Positions 33,102 to 42,252 of a DNA stretch of 53,920 nucleotides are shown here, in pieces. Location: positions 1 through 53,920 of the forward strand of contig JACSDG010000004.1 of assembly GCA_015660855.1 (NCBI GenBank). Reading direction: 5' to 3'. Under the pieces are notes generated by a model. That model saw only the letters and a program-made list of their open reading frames with translations. It was not told the origin of the DNA and ran no database searches. Positions within the stretch are counted from its first letter, which is position 1. Each line of letters opens with the position of its first letter. The stretch comes from Magnetococcales bacterium. Lineage in GTDB: Bacteria > Pseudomonadota > Magnetococcia > Magnetococcales > UBA8363. Made by a program: the position numbers and the translations under genes.

Positions 33102-33674
33102 TTTTACCCTCCAATGGTGTTTTTCTCCGGTTATTTCCGGCTGACCGCAAGTCGGTTGGCGGGTATTGAATGACAACTGTAAAAAGATAACAAGATGAAG
33201 GGTTTCAGAAGTTTTGGGGATGTAAAATCAAAATGGGGGACTGTTGGTGATGTCTTGTAATGGCATCATGAATTGTTCTTTGAACTTCAATATGTTATTG
33301 TAAGACTTGGCAATATTTTCTCTGCCCAACTAGTCCTATGGGCGGATATTCGTCTCCACGAAACTTTTACTTAAACAATTGTGGTTAAACAAATATTTAT
33401 CGTCAGACCTGTGTGAGATACCGACGAATGTTGACACTGGTTGAGGAACGTTCTGTGTGTTGTCAAGTTTTTTTACAGGATTTGTAAAGAGTCATTGAAA
33501 AGTGATGATCCGGCGAGGTACATTCAGCAAAAGGGAGTGTCCGATTGGTGGGTGGGCTCTCGGGTGAATTTGGCGTTTTTTGTTTAAGATAATCTGTGGT
33601 ATGAGTCTTGCCCTTTATGCTTTAGCGATGGATTTTTTTGCCTAGTTGGTTGGTGCTTTTGTTTTTTTATGAAG
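33102..33674. other. gene-free AT-rich region upstream of the prophage operon
   Basis: No credible coding sequence, repressor gene or tRNA. It must contain the promoter of the minus-strand early genes and could hold an attachment site, but I see no clear -35/-10 pair or repeat. The plus strand ends in a strong terminator (next entry), so a short plus-strand RNA may start here. Confidence 0.4.
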
Positions 33675-33704
33675 CGGTGCCCTGGTAGGTGGCACCGTTT
33701 TTTT
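33675..33704 (+). terminator. orphan Rho-independent terminator
   Basis: CGGTGCC pairs with GGCACCG (9-nt loop), followed on plus by seven T. No plus-strand gene precedes it for over 500 bp, so it may end a non-coding RNA transcribed from the gap. On minus it has no T-tract. Confidence 0.7.
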
Positions 33705-33829
33705 CTGCCAAATTTTCCGCGTTTTTTTTTATGTTCCAGGACTACCCTATTTGGGCTTTATGTTGGTATCCCGTGCGACTTTTCCATCTGGCGTGTTTAC
33801 AGCGACAGGGTAACCGTTCAGTCCCCCCT

Positions 33830-34303
33830 TCAGCGCCACCCGGATTCTCGATCGCATGCGGCACGGGCGTTCGGGTGAGATTCTTCCCACTCGCTGATTG
33901 ACCGTGTTTCATTCTCATCCATTTTGTTGTTCATGCAGGAACAATATTTACTGACAACATCCGGAGATACACTCGCATCCGCATTGTCTCGCATACATTG
34001 GGCGATCCATTTTTTATCGTCGGAACTGGCTTGTGATATTTTTTGTGACATGGCCCATGAAAGGCAATCGGAACTTTCCTGGGGGTGCGAGTCTTTCCAA
34101 TGCATGATTGATAGTGTTTCGTTGTCATCCATTTTATTATTCATACAGCTACAGTAGTTATTGACGACCTCAGGTAGCAATCTTGAGTCTGCGTTGTCTC
34201 GTACGCAACGAGCGATCCATTTCACATCATAGATATCAGACTGTGCAAGGCTACATCCCATCATGGCAAAAGCAAAAATTATTGCATGAATTTTATAGCT
34301 CAT
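33830..34303 (-). CDS. secreted cysteine-rich protein, two tandem domains
   Basis: 157 aa with an N-terminal signal or lipoprotein-like peptide (IHAIIFAFAMMGCSLAQS). Two copies of one domain follow: KWIARCVRDNAD ... YCSCMNNKMDDNETLSI..W..SHP and KWIAQCMRDNAD ... YCSCMNNKMDENETRSI..WEESHP. Each has the pattern C-x~15-C-x-C and a further Cys near the end. The same domain occurs once in the 87-aa protein at 34560. It is periplasmic or membrane-anchored; the cysteines could form disulfides or bind metal. No known family comes to mind. Confidence 0.75.
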   Translation of the reverse strand: MSYKIHAIIFAFAMMGCSLAQSDIYDVKWIARCVRDNADSRLLPEVVNNYCSCMNNKMDDNETLSIMHWKDSHPQESSDCLSWAMSQKISQASSDDKKWIAQCMRDNADASVSPDVVSKYCSCMNNKMDENETRSISEWEESHPNARAACDRESGWR

Positions 34304-34470
34304 ATCGTTGCCTTTTTTTCAACAGTTCTGGGGAATCGTTCATCAAGATCCATGGATCGCCGGTGCACTATTCGACTGGAAGGTTGAACTTTGACTCAGA
34401 CTATTGAGCAACTTTGTGGGAAGAATGAGTTGAACACGGGCGATCTTTGCTGGTTATCATGGAACATGTT

Positions 34471-34508
34471 AAAACACCCCGCTCGACGGACCGCGAGCAG
34501 GGTGTTTT
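34471..34508 (-). terminator. bidirectional terminator after the 87-aa secreted protein
   Basis: AAAACACCCCGCTCG pairs with CGAGCAGGGTGTTTT (one mismatch, 8-nt loop). A-rich and T-rich arms make it work in both directions; on minus it follows the 87-aa gene by about 50 bp. Confidence 0.8.
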
Positions 34509-34559
34509 GCAACGCCACCTACAAAAACATATGTGGAACCGGACGCTTACATTGGATAG

Positions 34560-34823
34560 TTATTTCCAGCCGGCCTCTTTTTCACAAGCGGCCATTTCGC
34601 TGGGATGCGTTTTTTCCCATGCGGAGATGGAAAGGGTTTCGTTGGCGTCCATTTTCCCATTCATGCAAGTGCAATACTTGCTGATCACTTCCGGGGCGAC
34701 GTTGGCGGAACCATTGTCTGTCATACATTTTGCGATCCATGCCGCATCATCCGCACCGGCGAAAGCCAAACCGCTGGCCAGGAGGATACCAGCAAACACT
34801 GAGAGGGAAGACTTTATTTTCAT
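34560..34823 (-). CDS. secreted cysteine-rich protein, single domain
   Basis: 87 aa. Signal peptide KSSLSVFAGILLASGLAFA with an AFA cleavage site. The mature part (WIAKCMTDNGSA, YCTCMNGKMDANETLSI, WEKTHP, AACEKEAGWK) is one copy of the domain found twice in the neighbouring 157-aa protein. Four cysteines, no metal-binding His cluster. GGAGA 6 nt before the ATG. A small periplasmic protein of unknown role; the gene duplication suggests local expansion. Confidence 0.8.
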   Translation of the reverse strand: MKIKSSLSVFAGILLASGLAFAGADDAAWIAKCMTDNGSANVAPEVISKYCTCMNGKMDANETLSISAWEKTHPSEMAACEKEAGWK

Positions 34824-35226
34824 GGGAAATCTCCAAAAGTGTGGTTACTGAACATGGGGGGAGATGCTATCTACAAGGGGGCAGTTTTTAAACAGAAAAA
34901 ATCAACATTGTGAAGATAATTTTGGTTGACAAGCTTAGAACGTTATGAAAAGCCGATGCTGGCTCCAGATATTTTTAGTTAAAATAAGTATGATTTTACA
35001 TTATGGTATGGATACATATATCTATATGCGTGGATCAATGCATCTTCTATATTTTGTGATTCTAAAAATTTTTCCAAAAAACGCTGATGAACACCGAAAA
35101 TCGGGGGCGAACGCACGAAATTGAAGATTTTGTCCGTCAATCCTTTACACGCAGGAAAAAAAGGCTCAAAAACCCCTTTGTCAGTATGTTTTTGAACCTA
35201 TCCAGAAACGAGAAGCCCGCCCGGCC
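34824..35226. other. intergenic region between divergent 87-aa gene and speA
   Basis: AT-rich, with no coding sequence I would support. It must carry promoters for both genes, but no clear -35/-10 pair or palindromic operator stands out. Confidence 0.5.
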
Positions 35227-37245
35227 ATGACCCATTCTAACGATTACCAGGAAACCCCTGTCGAACCAACTCCTCCCCGAACCGAACCGACCGGGGGACG
35301 CGAGTCCGAATCGGTGTACCGCTCGGCCACTACCCCCGGTATTTCCTGGTCCATCAAGGATTCTCTCGATTTGTACCATGTTCTGGCCTGGGGCGAGGGC
35401 TATTTTTGTGCCAACGACAAAGGCAACCTCACCGTCTCCCCCTCCAAGGACCCTAACCGCTTTATCGACCTCAAGGAACTGGCCGACGAAATTCAAGCCC
35501 AGGGGGTTTCTTTGCCGGTTTTAGTCAGGTTTTCCGACATTCTGCGCTCCCGTATCGAGCACCTCTACGGCTCGTTCCGCAACGCCACCAAAGAATATGG
35601 CTATCGGGGCCGGTATGTAGGAATCTATCCCATCAAGGTCAATCAACAACGTCAGGTCGTCGAAGAACTGGTCCAGTTTGGTCGTCCCTACCTCATGGGC
35701 CTGGAAGCCGGGTCGCGCCCCGAATTGCAAATTGCCCTGGCCATGCTCGAAAACCTGGAATCCCCCATCGTCTGCAATGGTTACAAAGATCGCGAATTTA
35801 TTCGTCTGGCACTCATGGGCGTGAAAATGGGACGGAAAATTCATATTGTGGTCGAAAAACCACAGGAATTGTCCCTGCTGCTAGAAATCTCCAAGGAAAT
35901 GCAAACCAAACCCCTTATCGGTGTGCGCATCAAACCCGAAGCCACCGGGCAGGGAAAATGGATCTCTTCCGGCGGGCCTTTTTCCAAATTCGGCTTGTCT
36001 GCCACCGAAGTGCTCGACATGGTCCGGGTCCTCGGAGACCTCGACATGCTCGATTGCCTGCAATTGCTCCATTTTCACCTGGGTTCCCAAATCAGCAATA
36101 TTCGCCGGTTTAAAAATGGTCTCGCCGAACTGGCGCGTTATTATGTCGAATTGCGCACCCTGGGCTGCAATGTCGAATATGTCGATGTCGGCGGCGGGCT
36201 TGGCGTCGATTATGACGGTTCCAGTTCCACCAACGATTCCTCGGTCAATTATTCCATCCAGGAATACGCCGATGACGTGGTGGGCTATCTCCACGCCGTC
36301 TGCGAAAAGAAAAATCTGCCCCACCCCAATATCATCACCGAAAGCGGTCGTGCCCTCACCGCCCACCACGCCATGCTCCTGGTCAACGTCCTGGAAACTT
36401 CCACCCTTCCCATCGATGAAAACGGACTTGCGGTCGAGGAAAACGATGTCCTGGAAATCCGTGAACTCGCGGAAATGCTCAACAACCTTAACAACCGCAA
36501 CGCCCGCGCCATCTGGCACGATACCATGCAGGTTCGCGAAGACCTGCAAAAAATGTTTGTCCTCGGTTCCCTGGATCTGGCTAAACGTTCTAAAGGCGAG
36601 CGTATGATCTATCACATCGCCATAAAAATAGGCTCCCTCGCCCGCGACATGAACAACCCCCCCCCCGAACTCCTTGAGGCCCAAGAGTATTTGATTAATC
36701 GCTATTATTGTAATTTTTCCGTGTTTCAATCCCTTCCCGACCATTGGGCCATCGATCAACTGTTTCCCATCGCCCCCATCCACCGCCTCAACGAACGTCC
36801 CGGCAATCTGGCCACCCTCCAGGACATTACTTGCGATTCTGATGGCCATATCGATCGGTTTATCGATTGGGAACGGGGATGGAAACCCGCCTTGGAACTC
36901 CACTCCTTCAAAAAAGGGGAACCGTATATCCTGGGTATTTTCCTCACGGGAGCTTACCAGGAAATCCTTGGCGACCTGCATAATCTGTTCGGCGATACCA
37001 ACGTGGTCCACGTTTCTCAGTCCGATGATGAACGCGGCTGGAGCTTTTGTCAGGTCGTTTCCGGACAGTTGGTGCGCGATGTCCTGCGCCACGTCTCCTA
37101 TGACCCCGAAGAACTTGTGCAAAAAGTCGATAAACTCACCCGAAAAGCCATTTCCGAAGGCCGGGTCAGCAAAGAGCAGGGACGGCTCTACTTGCGTGAC
37201 TATGTCGCCGCCCTGAACGATTATACCTACCTGGAAACGACTTGA
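35227..37245 (+). CDS. speA: biosynthetic arginine decarboxylase
   Basis: 672 aa. PLP-binding Lys137 in YPIKVNQQ, the glycine-rich VGGGLGVDYDGS phosphate loop, HLGSQISN and the distal active-site region (NLNNRNARAIWHDTMQ) define the SpeA (group IV, alanine-racemase-fold) family. Length fits (about 630-670). It converts arginine to agmatine, the first step of putrescine and spermidine synthesis. No agmatinase or agmatine deiminase lies next to it. No signal peptide; cytoplasmic. Stands alone, followed by a hairpin repeat. Confidence 0.95.
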   Translation: MTHSNDYQETPVEPTPPRTEPTGGRESESVYRSATTPGISWSIKDSLDLYHVLAWGEGYFCANDKGNLTVSPSKDPNRFIDLKELADEIQAQGVSLPVLVRFSDILRSRIEHLYGSFRNATKEYGYRGRYVGIYPIKVNQQRQVVEELVQFGRPYLMGLEAGSRPELQIALAMLENLESPIVCNGYKDREFIRLALMGVKMGRKIHIVVEKPQELSLLLEISKEMQTKPLIGVRIKPEATGQGKWISSGGPFSKFGLSATEVLDMVRVLGDLDMLDCLQLLHFHLGSQISNIRRFKNGLAELARYYVELRTLGCNVEYVDVGGGLGVDYDGSSSTNDSSVNYSIQEYADDVVGYLHAVCEKKNLPHPNIITESGRALTAHHAMLLVNVLETSTLPIDENGLAVEENDVLEIRELAEMLNNLNNRNARAIWHDTMQVREDLQKMFVLGSLDLAKRSKGERMIYHIAIKIGSLARDMNNPPPELLEAQEYLINRYYCNFSVFQSLPDHWAIDQLFPIAPIHRLNERPGNLATLQDITCDSDGHIDRFIDWERGWKPALELHSFKKGEPYILGIFLTGAYQEILGDLHNLFGDTNVVHVSQSDDERGWSFCQVVSGQLVRDVLRHVSYDPEELVQKVDKLTRKAISEGRVSKEQGRLYLRDYVAALNDYTYLETT

Positions 37246-37292
37246 TTGCGGGTTCAAGGCGGGTTGGCCGTTGTCGTCAACCCTTTGGTTTG

Positions 37293-37480
37293 GTAACGTA
37301 GCACAAAGTTTGGCAAAAATTATTGCGGGGGTCCGGGGGGGATCATCCCCCCCGGCGGAGGTTTGGAGGCGGAGCCTCCAAGGTTTTGGTTTTGAATTAA
37401 AACAAAAAAGCTTTTTTGCCTATGGGGGTTTGGGTGCGTAGCCCCCAAGGTTTTGGTTTTTGCCCGAAGGGCATCGTGTT
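37293..37480 (-). repeat. dispersed hairpin repeat, copy B
   Basis: Inverted relative to copy A. Contains AAAGTTTGGCAAAAATTATTG, CCGGGGGGG-ATCAT-CCCCCCCGG, GGAGGC-GGA-GCCTCC and TGCCCGAAGGGCA hairpins. It fills most of the gap between speA and the DAB cluster and may end speA transcription. The operon's promoter is not evident. Confidence 0.75.
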
Positions 37481-37500
37481 TTGACGAGGTGGAAACGATT

Positions 37501-38967
37501 GTGTTGGTCTTGAGTCTCCTTTTGGCCATCCCTCTGTTGGGTGCTGTCTTCATCGCCCTCCTGCCAGCCCCAGGCCCCAGACTGATCCGGGGTGTGGCTA
37601 TCGCTCACGCCCTCATGGCCCTGCTGCTGTCCCTGGGGCTTTGGCACGGGTTCGATACCGCATCCAGCCTTATGCAATTTTCCGAACGCTTTGCCTGGAA
37701 TCCCCGCCTGGGAACCTACTATACCCTGGGCATCGACGGGTTTTCCTACCCCATGGTCGTCCTGACAACCTTGCTCGGTCTCATCGCCCTCATGGCCTCC
37801 AACGGCATCCGACAAGGATTGAAAGGGTATTATGCCCTGATGCTCCTCCTGGAAACCGCCATCCTGGGGGTGTTCATGGCCCAGGATTGGGCCTTGTTCT
37901 ACCTGTTCTGGGAATTGACCTTGATCCCCCTCTTTTTTCTCATTGACCGCTGGGGCGGGGCCAATCGCGACAGTGCATCCATCAATTTTGTCCTCTACAC
38001 CATGGGCGGCTCGGTGTTTATGTTGATGAGCTTGCTGGTACTGTTCGATACTTCAGCCAACCACACCTTTGAAATGTCTTCCATGGCGGTCGGGGCGGCC
38101 AGTTTGCCTCCGCAGACCCAATTGTTGATCTTCCTCGGTTTTTTAATCGGATTCGGTGTCAAAATCCCTTTGGTCCCCCTCCATGGATGGCTCCCCCTGG
38201 CTCATGTCGAGGCCCCCAGCCCCGTCAGTATCCTCCTCTCCGGCATCCTCCTGAAAATGGGGGCCTATGGTCTGATCCGCGCCGCCTTGACCCTCCCCAA
38301 AGCCATGGTCATCCTCCAACCCACCCTGGCCACCCTCGCTTGCATCGGCTTGATCTACGGTGGCATCCTCGCTTGGCGTCAGCAAGATCTCAAACGTATG
38401 ATCGCCTACTCCTCCGTCAGTCACATGGGCGTTGTTGTCCTGGGCATCTCCTCCTTGAACCAAACCGCTATGTTGGGGGCAACCATGCAGATGGTGGCCC
38501 ATGGATTGGTCGCAGGCAGCCTTTTCCTCTTGATCGGCCTTCTGTATGAACGCACCCATACCCGCAATGTCAACGATTACAGCAATTTAATTCAAGTCAC
38601 TCCCCGCTTTGCTTTTTTTACCGTCCTGGCCTTGCTCGCCGCCATGGGTTTTCCGGGAACCGTGGGATTCATCGCCGAACTCCATACCCTGACCGGCGGA
38701 TACGAACGCTGGGGGTGGGTGGTGATTCTCTTGGCCGTGTCGGTTCTTATCAGTGCCGCCTATGCCTTTCGCACCATAGGCCGACTTTTTACCGGACCCG
38801 TGCGCCCAAAAATGAGCCAGGTTGCCGATTTAACCCTCTTTGAATTGTCCGCTACCACCCTTCTGGTCGGCAGTATCCTCCTGTTGGGATGCTATCCCGC
38901 CCCTGTACTCGACGTGATGTCCGCTTCGGTCTCCCATTTCAGTTCGCATTTTCCATCCCGGTTTTGA
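37501..38967 (+). CDS. NuoM-like antiporter-type subunit 1 of DAB cluster
   Basis: 488 aa from GTG 37501, chosen for AGGTGG 8 nt upstream; GTG 37489 is an alternative. Multi-pass membrane protein of the complex I M/L/N and Mrp family (PF00361). Key charged residues are kept: Glu in LFWELTLIP, Lys in GVKIPLVPLHGWLP, the Lys in LLKMGAYG and Glu in GFIAELHTL. It probably conducts protons to drive the pump. It lies 12 bp before dabA, so one operon. Among NuoM proteins it is of normal length. Confidence 0.85.
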   Translation: MLVLSLLLAIPLLGAVFIALLPAPGPRLIRGVAIAHALMALLLSLGLWHGFDTASSLMQFSERFAWNPRLGTYYTLGIDGFSYPMVVLTTLLGLIALMASNGIRQGLKGYYALMLLLETAILGVFMAQDWALFYLFWELTLIPLFFLIDRWGGANRDSASINFVLYTMGGSVFMLMSLLVLFDTSANHTFEMSSMAVGAASLPPQTQLLIFLGFLIGFGVKIPLVPLHGWLPLAHVEAPSPVSILLSGILLKMGAYGLIRAALTLPKAMVILQPTLATLACIGLIYGGILAWRQQDLKRMIAYSSVSHMGVVVLGISSLNQTAMLGATMQMVAHGLVAGSLFLLIGLLYERTHTRNVNDYSNLIQVTPRFAFFTVLALLAAMGFPGTVGFIAELHTLTGGYERWGWVVILLAVSVLISAAYAFRTIGRLFTGPVRPKMSQVADLTLFELSATTLLVGSILLLGCYPAPVLDVMSASVSHFSSHFPSRF

Positions 38968-38979
38968 CGTGTCCTCCCC

Positions 38980-41900
38980 ATGAACCATTCCCATTCCACC
39001 GATCACGATACCCAACAAGGCCGCCTTCGTCACGCCATCCACCACATGGAACACCGGCTCACGGCTCAGGCACCGCTTAAGGATTTCGTCCATCACAATA
39101 CCCTGCACGCCTATCAGCAACATTCCTTTCCCAAAGCTTTGGCTCTGGCCGGCAAAGAAACCGGTTTTCACCCTTTTCTCTCCACCGAACGGTTTCGGCA
39201 CCTGTTGCGCCAGGGGCGAATCAGCCGCGACGATCTTTTGGACGTTGTTCTCAAAGATGTCAGTCTGGATGGAAGAACCCTCGTTGCCGAACACGCAGGC
39301 CGGCAACTTTTTAAATCCGAGGTTCTGTTGTGCGGCCTGCTTAACGACTTGTCCCCCATACCCGCTATCCAGCTCCCCTGGCATATCGAAGAAAAAGGTG
39401 CCCTGCACCGTTTTCAGTCCGACCTGCCCCCGGAAACCGGACAAAAAATGATGCGGGACGGCGGCTGGACTTCTGAAGCTGCGGCGGTGGGTGATCTTTG
39501 GTCGGCCTGTCTGGAGGTGTTATCCCTGCGCTATCAACCCGTTCATCCCGAAGAAGTGTTGGATCTGTCTGAAGACCAGGCCCAGGCCATGATCACCGAG
39601 TTTTCCCGGGAGGGTGAGGAATTCCGGGTTCGGATTCAGGTGCGCACGGAAGCGGAAACCTTGCTGGAAGATCTGTTGCAGCGTATCGGTCGGGAATGGA
39701 CGGTGCGTCGATTGCTCCTGGCCCTGACCGGTACCGACATCCTGGAATCCATTCAACCCCTCCTGATTCGCCAGATGGCCAACCACATGGATCTTGGGGT
39801 TGGGGCTTGGCAAAGTGGGCTGCAAACTGAGGGATTCTACCCGTTCTGGAAACGCTGTGCCCAGCAGGATTGGGGCTTTGTTTTTACGGAACTGTCCGAT
39901 TGGCATGAACAAATGGCGGAGTTGCCGGATAACTCCCTGGACGTCATCGTGGCCGAAATGCTGGCGTTGGGGTTGCCGGAAAAGGTTTGGCCTGATTATC
40001 TGGAAAGGATGTGTCAGGAGCTTCCTGGATGGTCGGGCATGTTTGCGTGGCGGCAGAGTCATCCCCACTATTGCGGATCCAGGGCGGGTTTTGATCTGGC
40101 CGATTATCTGGCGGTACGGTTGATTTTGGAGCGCATGTTTGCCCGGCGTTTGTGTCATGGAACCTGGAAAATAGCCCCCAATCTGTTTTTCCTGCGGTGG
40201 TATTTTCAAAACAATAAATCGGAACTGCTGGTTCGCTACGCCCTGTTCAACCTGATTCTGCCCGATCATCTCATCCATCGCGCCCGGGGGTTGATCCATG
40301 CCAATCCCCCCCCCAGCATCGACGAATGGCGCGCCGTGGCGCATCTGTTGTGGACCTGGCGTAACAGTTGGGCCGTGGCAAAATCGGGACAGCCTACCCT
40401 CCATGGCAGTGGTTGGCGTTTGTTTCGCTTGGCGCAACACCTGGGTCTTTGTGGACAGTTTGTCCGGTCGCTTTCCCGGTCCCAGGTTGAAATCATGTTG
40501 CACTGCCTGGAGCAACTGACTCCGGAAGCCACCGGATTCCTTTGGCTTCAGGCTTATGAACGGCATTATCGTGATCATCTGTTCAACGCCGTTTTTCACA
40601 ACCATGGCCATGGTGCCTGGGACAAACGGGATCAACGCCCTGTCTCCCAGATTGTGTTTTGCATGGATGATCGGGAAGAGGGGATTCGTCGCCATCTGGA
40701 GGAACACAATCCCGCCATCGAAACTTTGGGGGCCGCCGGGTTCTTTGGTGTTGCCATCAACTGGAAAGGGTTGGATGATGTCTTTGAATCGGCCCTCTGT
40801 CCCATTGTGGACAAACCTTCCCACAAAGTCAGTGAGGTTTTGACGCCCCAAACCGTGTCGCACAGGCATGACCATGACCGGCAATTGGCTGTCATTGGCA
40901 AAATGAAGGATTATTTTTTCAATGGTACCCGGCATGGATTGCTTCGGGGGCTTGGCGTTTTGGTCCTGTCGGCACCGGCCCTTATGGCAGCCCTGACAGT
41001 CAAACAATTTTATCCCCAAGGTTACGGTGCATGGATCAGGAAAATCAACGAATGGTTGCTTCCCCCTTTGGAGACCACCATCACCCTGACGGCCTCCGAA
41101 GATGGAACGCCCGCCTCGCCGGAGCGTAACCGTTCCGGGTTTACCGACCAGGAACAGGCCCAGAGGGTGGGGAAATTGTTGCGTGTCATCGGGCTGACCT
41201 CGGGCTTTGCCCCGTTGGTGATCTTTATGGGGCACGGTTCCATCAGTAAAAACAATCCCCACCGCGCCGCCTATGATTGTGGTGCCTGTTCCGGTCGGCA
41301 TGGTGGTCCCAATGCCCGTGTTTTTGCCGCCATGGCCAACCGTTCCGAGGTCCGAGCCATCCTGGCTGGAGAGGGGATTGTCATCCCCGACGACACCTGG
41401 TTTGTCGGGGGCAACCATAACACCGGCAATGAAGAATTTACTTGGTTCGACCGCTCCGGCATCCCCCCGGTCTCAGCGGCCATGCTGGAACAGCGCATCT
41501 CCGACCTGGAGCATGCCGCCCGCATGAGTGCCCAGGAACGCTGCCGCAAGGTGGCTTCAGCTCCTCCTGACCCCGACCCCTGGTTGGCCCTGCGACATTT
41601 TCAAGGTCGCAGCCTGGATATTTCCCAGGCCCGTCCCGAACTGGGACACGCCACCAACGCCGCCGCCTTTATCGGTCGCCGCAGCGTCAGTCGCAGCCTG
41701 TTTCTCGACCGGAGGGTGTTTTTAATCTCCTACAACCCTTTGTCCGACCCTGCCGGGGACATATTGCAAGGGATACTCTTGAACGTCACCCCAGTGGGGG
41801 CAGGCATCAACCTGGAATATTATTTTTCCACCGTCAATAACGAACGCTTGGGTTGTGGCTCCAAGGTGACCCACAACCTGACCGGTTTTTTCGGCATCAT

Positions 41901-42252
41901 GGACGGTACCGAATCGGATTTGCGTACCGGGTTGCCGTTTCAGATGATCGAAATCCACGAGGCCATGCGCCTGCAGATTTTGGTCGAAGCCAAGATTGAC
42001 GTTCTGACCGCCATTTATCAACGGCAACCCTTGTTGCAGGAATTGGTGGGTAACGGCTGGGTTTTGTTGTCGGCCAAGGATCCCTATGGTCCGGACATCC
42101 ATGTGTTTGAACCCGATCGGGGTTGGGTCATCTGGGAAAACAAACGGCTCCCCCCGCCCAGCGTCGAACGCTCTCCCGCATGGTACCGGGGACACCGGGA
42201 TCATCTGGGACCGGCCCGCATTCAAATGCAACGCGAGGTGGGCCATGGTTGA
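38980..42252 (+). CDS. dabA: DabA (DUF2309) inorganic-carbon pump subunit
   Basis: 1090 aa. DUF2309/UPF0753 protein related to beta-carbonic anhydrase. The active-site set is complete: Cys561, Asp563 and Arg565 in CMDDR, His752 in MGHGS and Cys767 in YDCGACSG; the 15-residue gap between the last His and Cys agrees with the known DabA arrangement. DabA and DabB form the DAB complex, which converts CO2 to bicarbonate in the cytoplasm in a membrane-energised way. It overlaps dabB by 8 bp. The protein is at the long end for the family; the extra length lies mainly in the N-terminal half. Confidence 0.93.
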   Translation: MNHSHSTDHDTQQGRLRHAIHHMEHRLTAQAPLKDFVHHNTLHAYQQHSFPKALALAGKETGFHPFLSTERFRHLLRQGRISRDDLLDVVLKDVSLDGRTLVAEHAGRQLFKSEVLLCGLLNDLSPIPAIQLPWHIEEKGALHRFQSDLPPETGQKMMRDGGWTSEAAAVGDLWSACLEVLSLRYQPVHPEEVLDLSEDQAQAMITEFSREGEEFRVRIQVRTEAETLLEDLLQRIGREWTVRRLLLALTGTDILESIQPLLIRQMANHMDLGVGAWQSGLQTEGFYPFWKRCAQQDWGFVFTELSDWHEQMAELPDNSLDVIVAEMLALGLPEKVWPDYLERMCQELPGWSGMFAWRQSHPHYCGSRAGFDLADYLAVRLILERMFARRLCHGTWKIAPNLFFLRWYFQNNKSELLVRYALFNLILPDHLIHRARGLIHANPPPSIDEWRAVAHLLWTWRNSWAVAKSGQPTLHGSGWRLFRLAQHLGLCGQFVRSLSRSQVEIMLHCLEQLTPEATGFLWLQAYERHYRDHLFNAVFHNHGHGAWDKRDQRPVSQIVFCMDDREEGIRRHLEEHNPAIETLGAAGFFGVAINWKGLDDVFESALCPIVDKPSHKVSEVLTPQTVSHRHDHDRQLAVIGKMKDYFFNGTRHGLLRGLGVLVLSAPALMAALTVKQFYPQGYGAWIRKINEWLLPPLETTITLTASEDGTPASPERNRSGFTDQEQAQRVGKLLRVIGLTSGFAPLVIFMGHGSISKNNPHRAAYDCGACSGRHGGPNARVFAAMANRSEVRAILAGEGIVIPDDTWFVGGNHNTGNEEFTWFDRSGIPPVSAAMLEQRISDLEHAARMSAQERCRKVASAPPDPDPWLALRHFQGRSLDISQARPELGHATNAAAFIGRRSVSRSLFLDRRVFLISYNPLSDPAGDILQGILLNVTPVGAGINLEYYFSTVNNERLGCGSKVTHNLTGFFGIMDGTESDLRTGLPFQMIEIHEAMRLQILVEAKIDVLTAIYQRQPLLQELVGNGWVLLSAKDPYGPDIHVFEPDRGWVIWENKRLPPPSVERSPAWYRGHRDHLGPARIQMQREVGHG

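Noticed and set aside
33102-35226. tRNA or attachment site at the prophage edge
   Set aside because: No tRNA arm motifs or flanking direct repeat could be found by eye.
35881-37257. Minus-strand frame opposite speA (458 codons)
   Set aside because: Mirror of a strongly conserved enzyme gene; no start signal or homology features.
37312-37332. Second sigma-54 promoter ahead of the DAB operon
   Set aside because: GG and GC are 11 rather than 10 bases apart and the site lies in a dispersed repeat.
39520-41418. Long minus-strand frame opposite dabA (632 codons)
   Set aside because: Shadow of DabA; low-complexity Gly/Gln/Pro composition and no recognisable domain.
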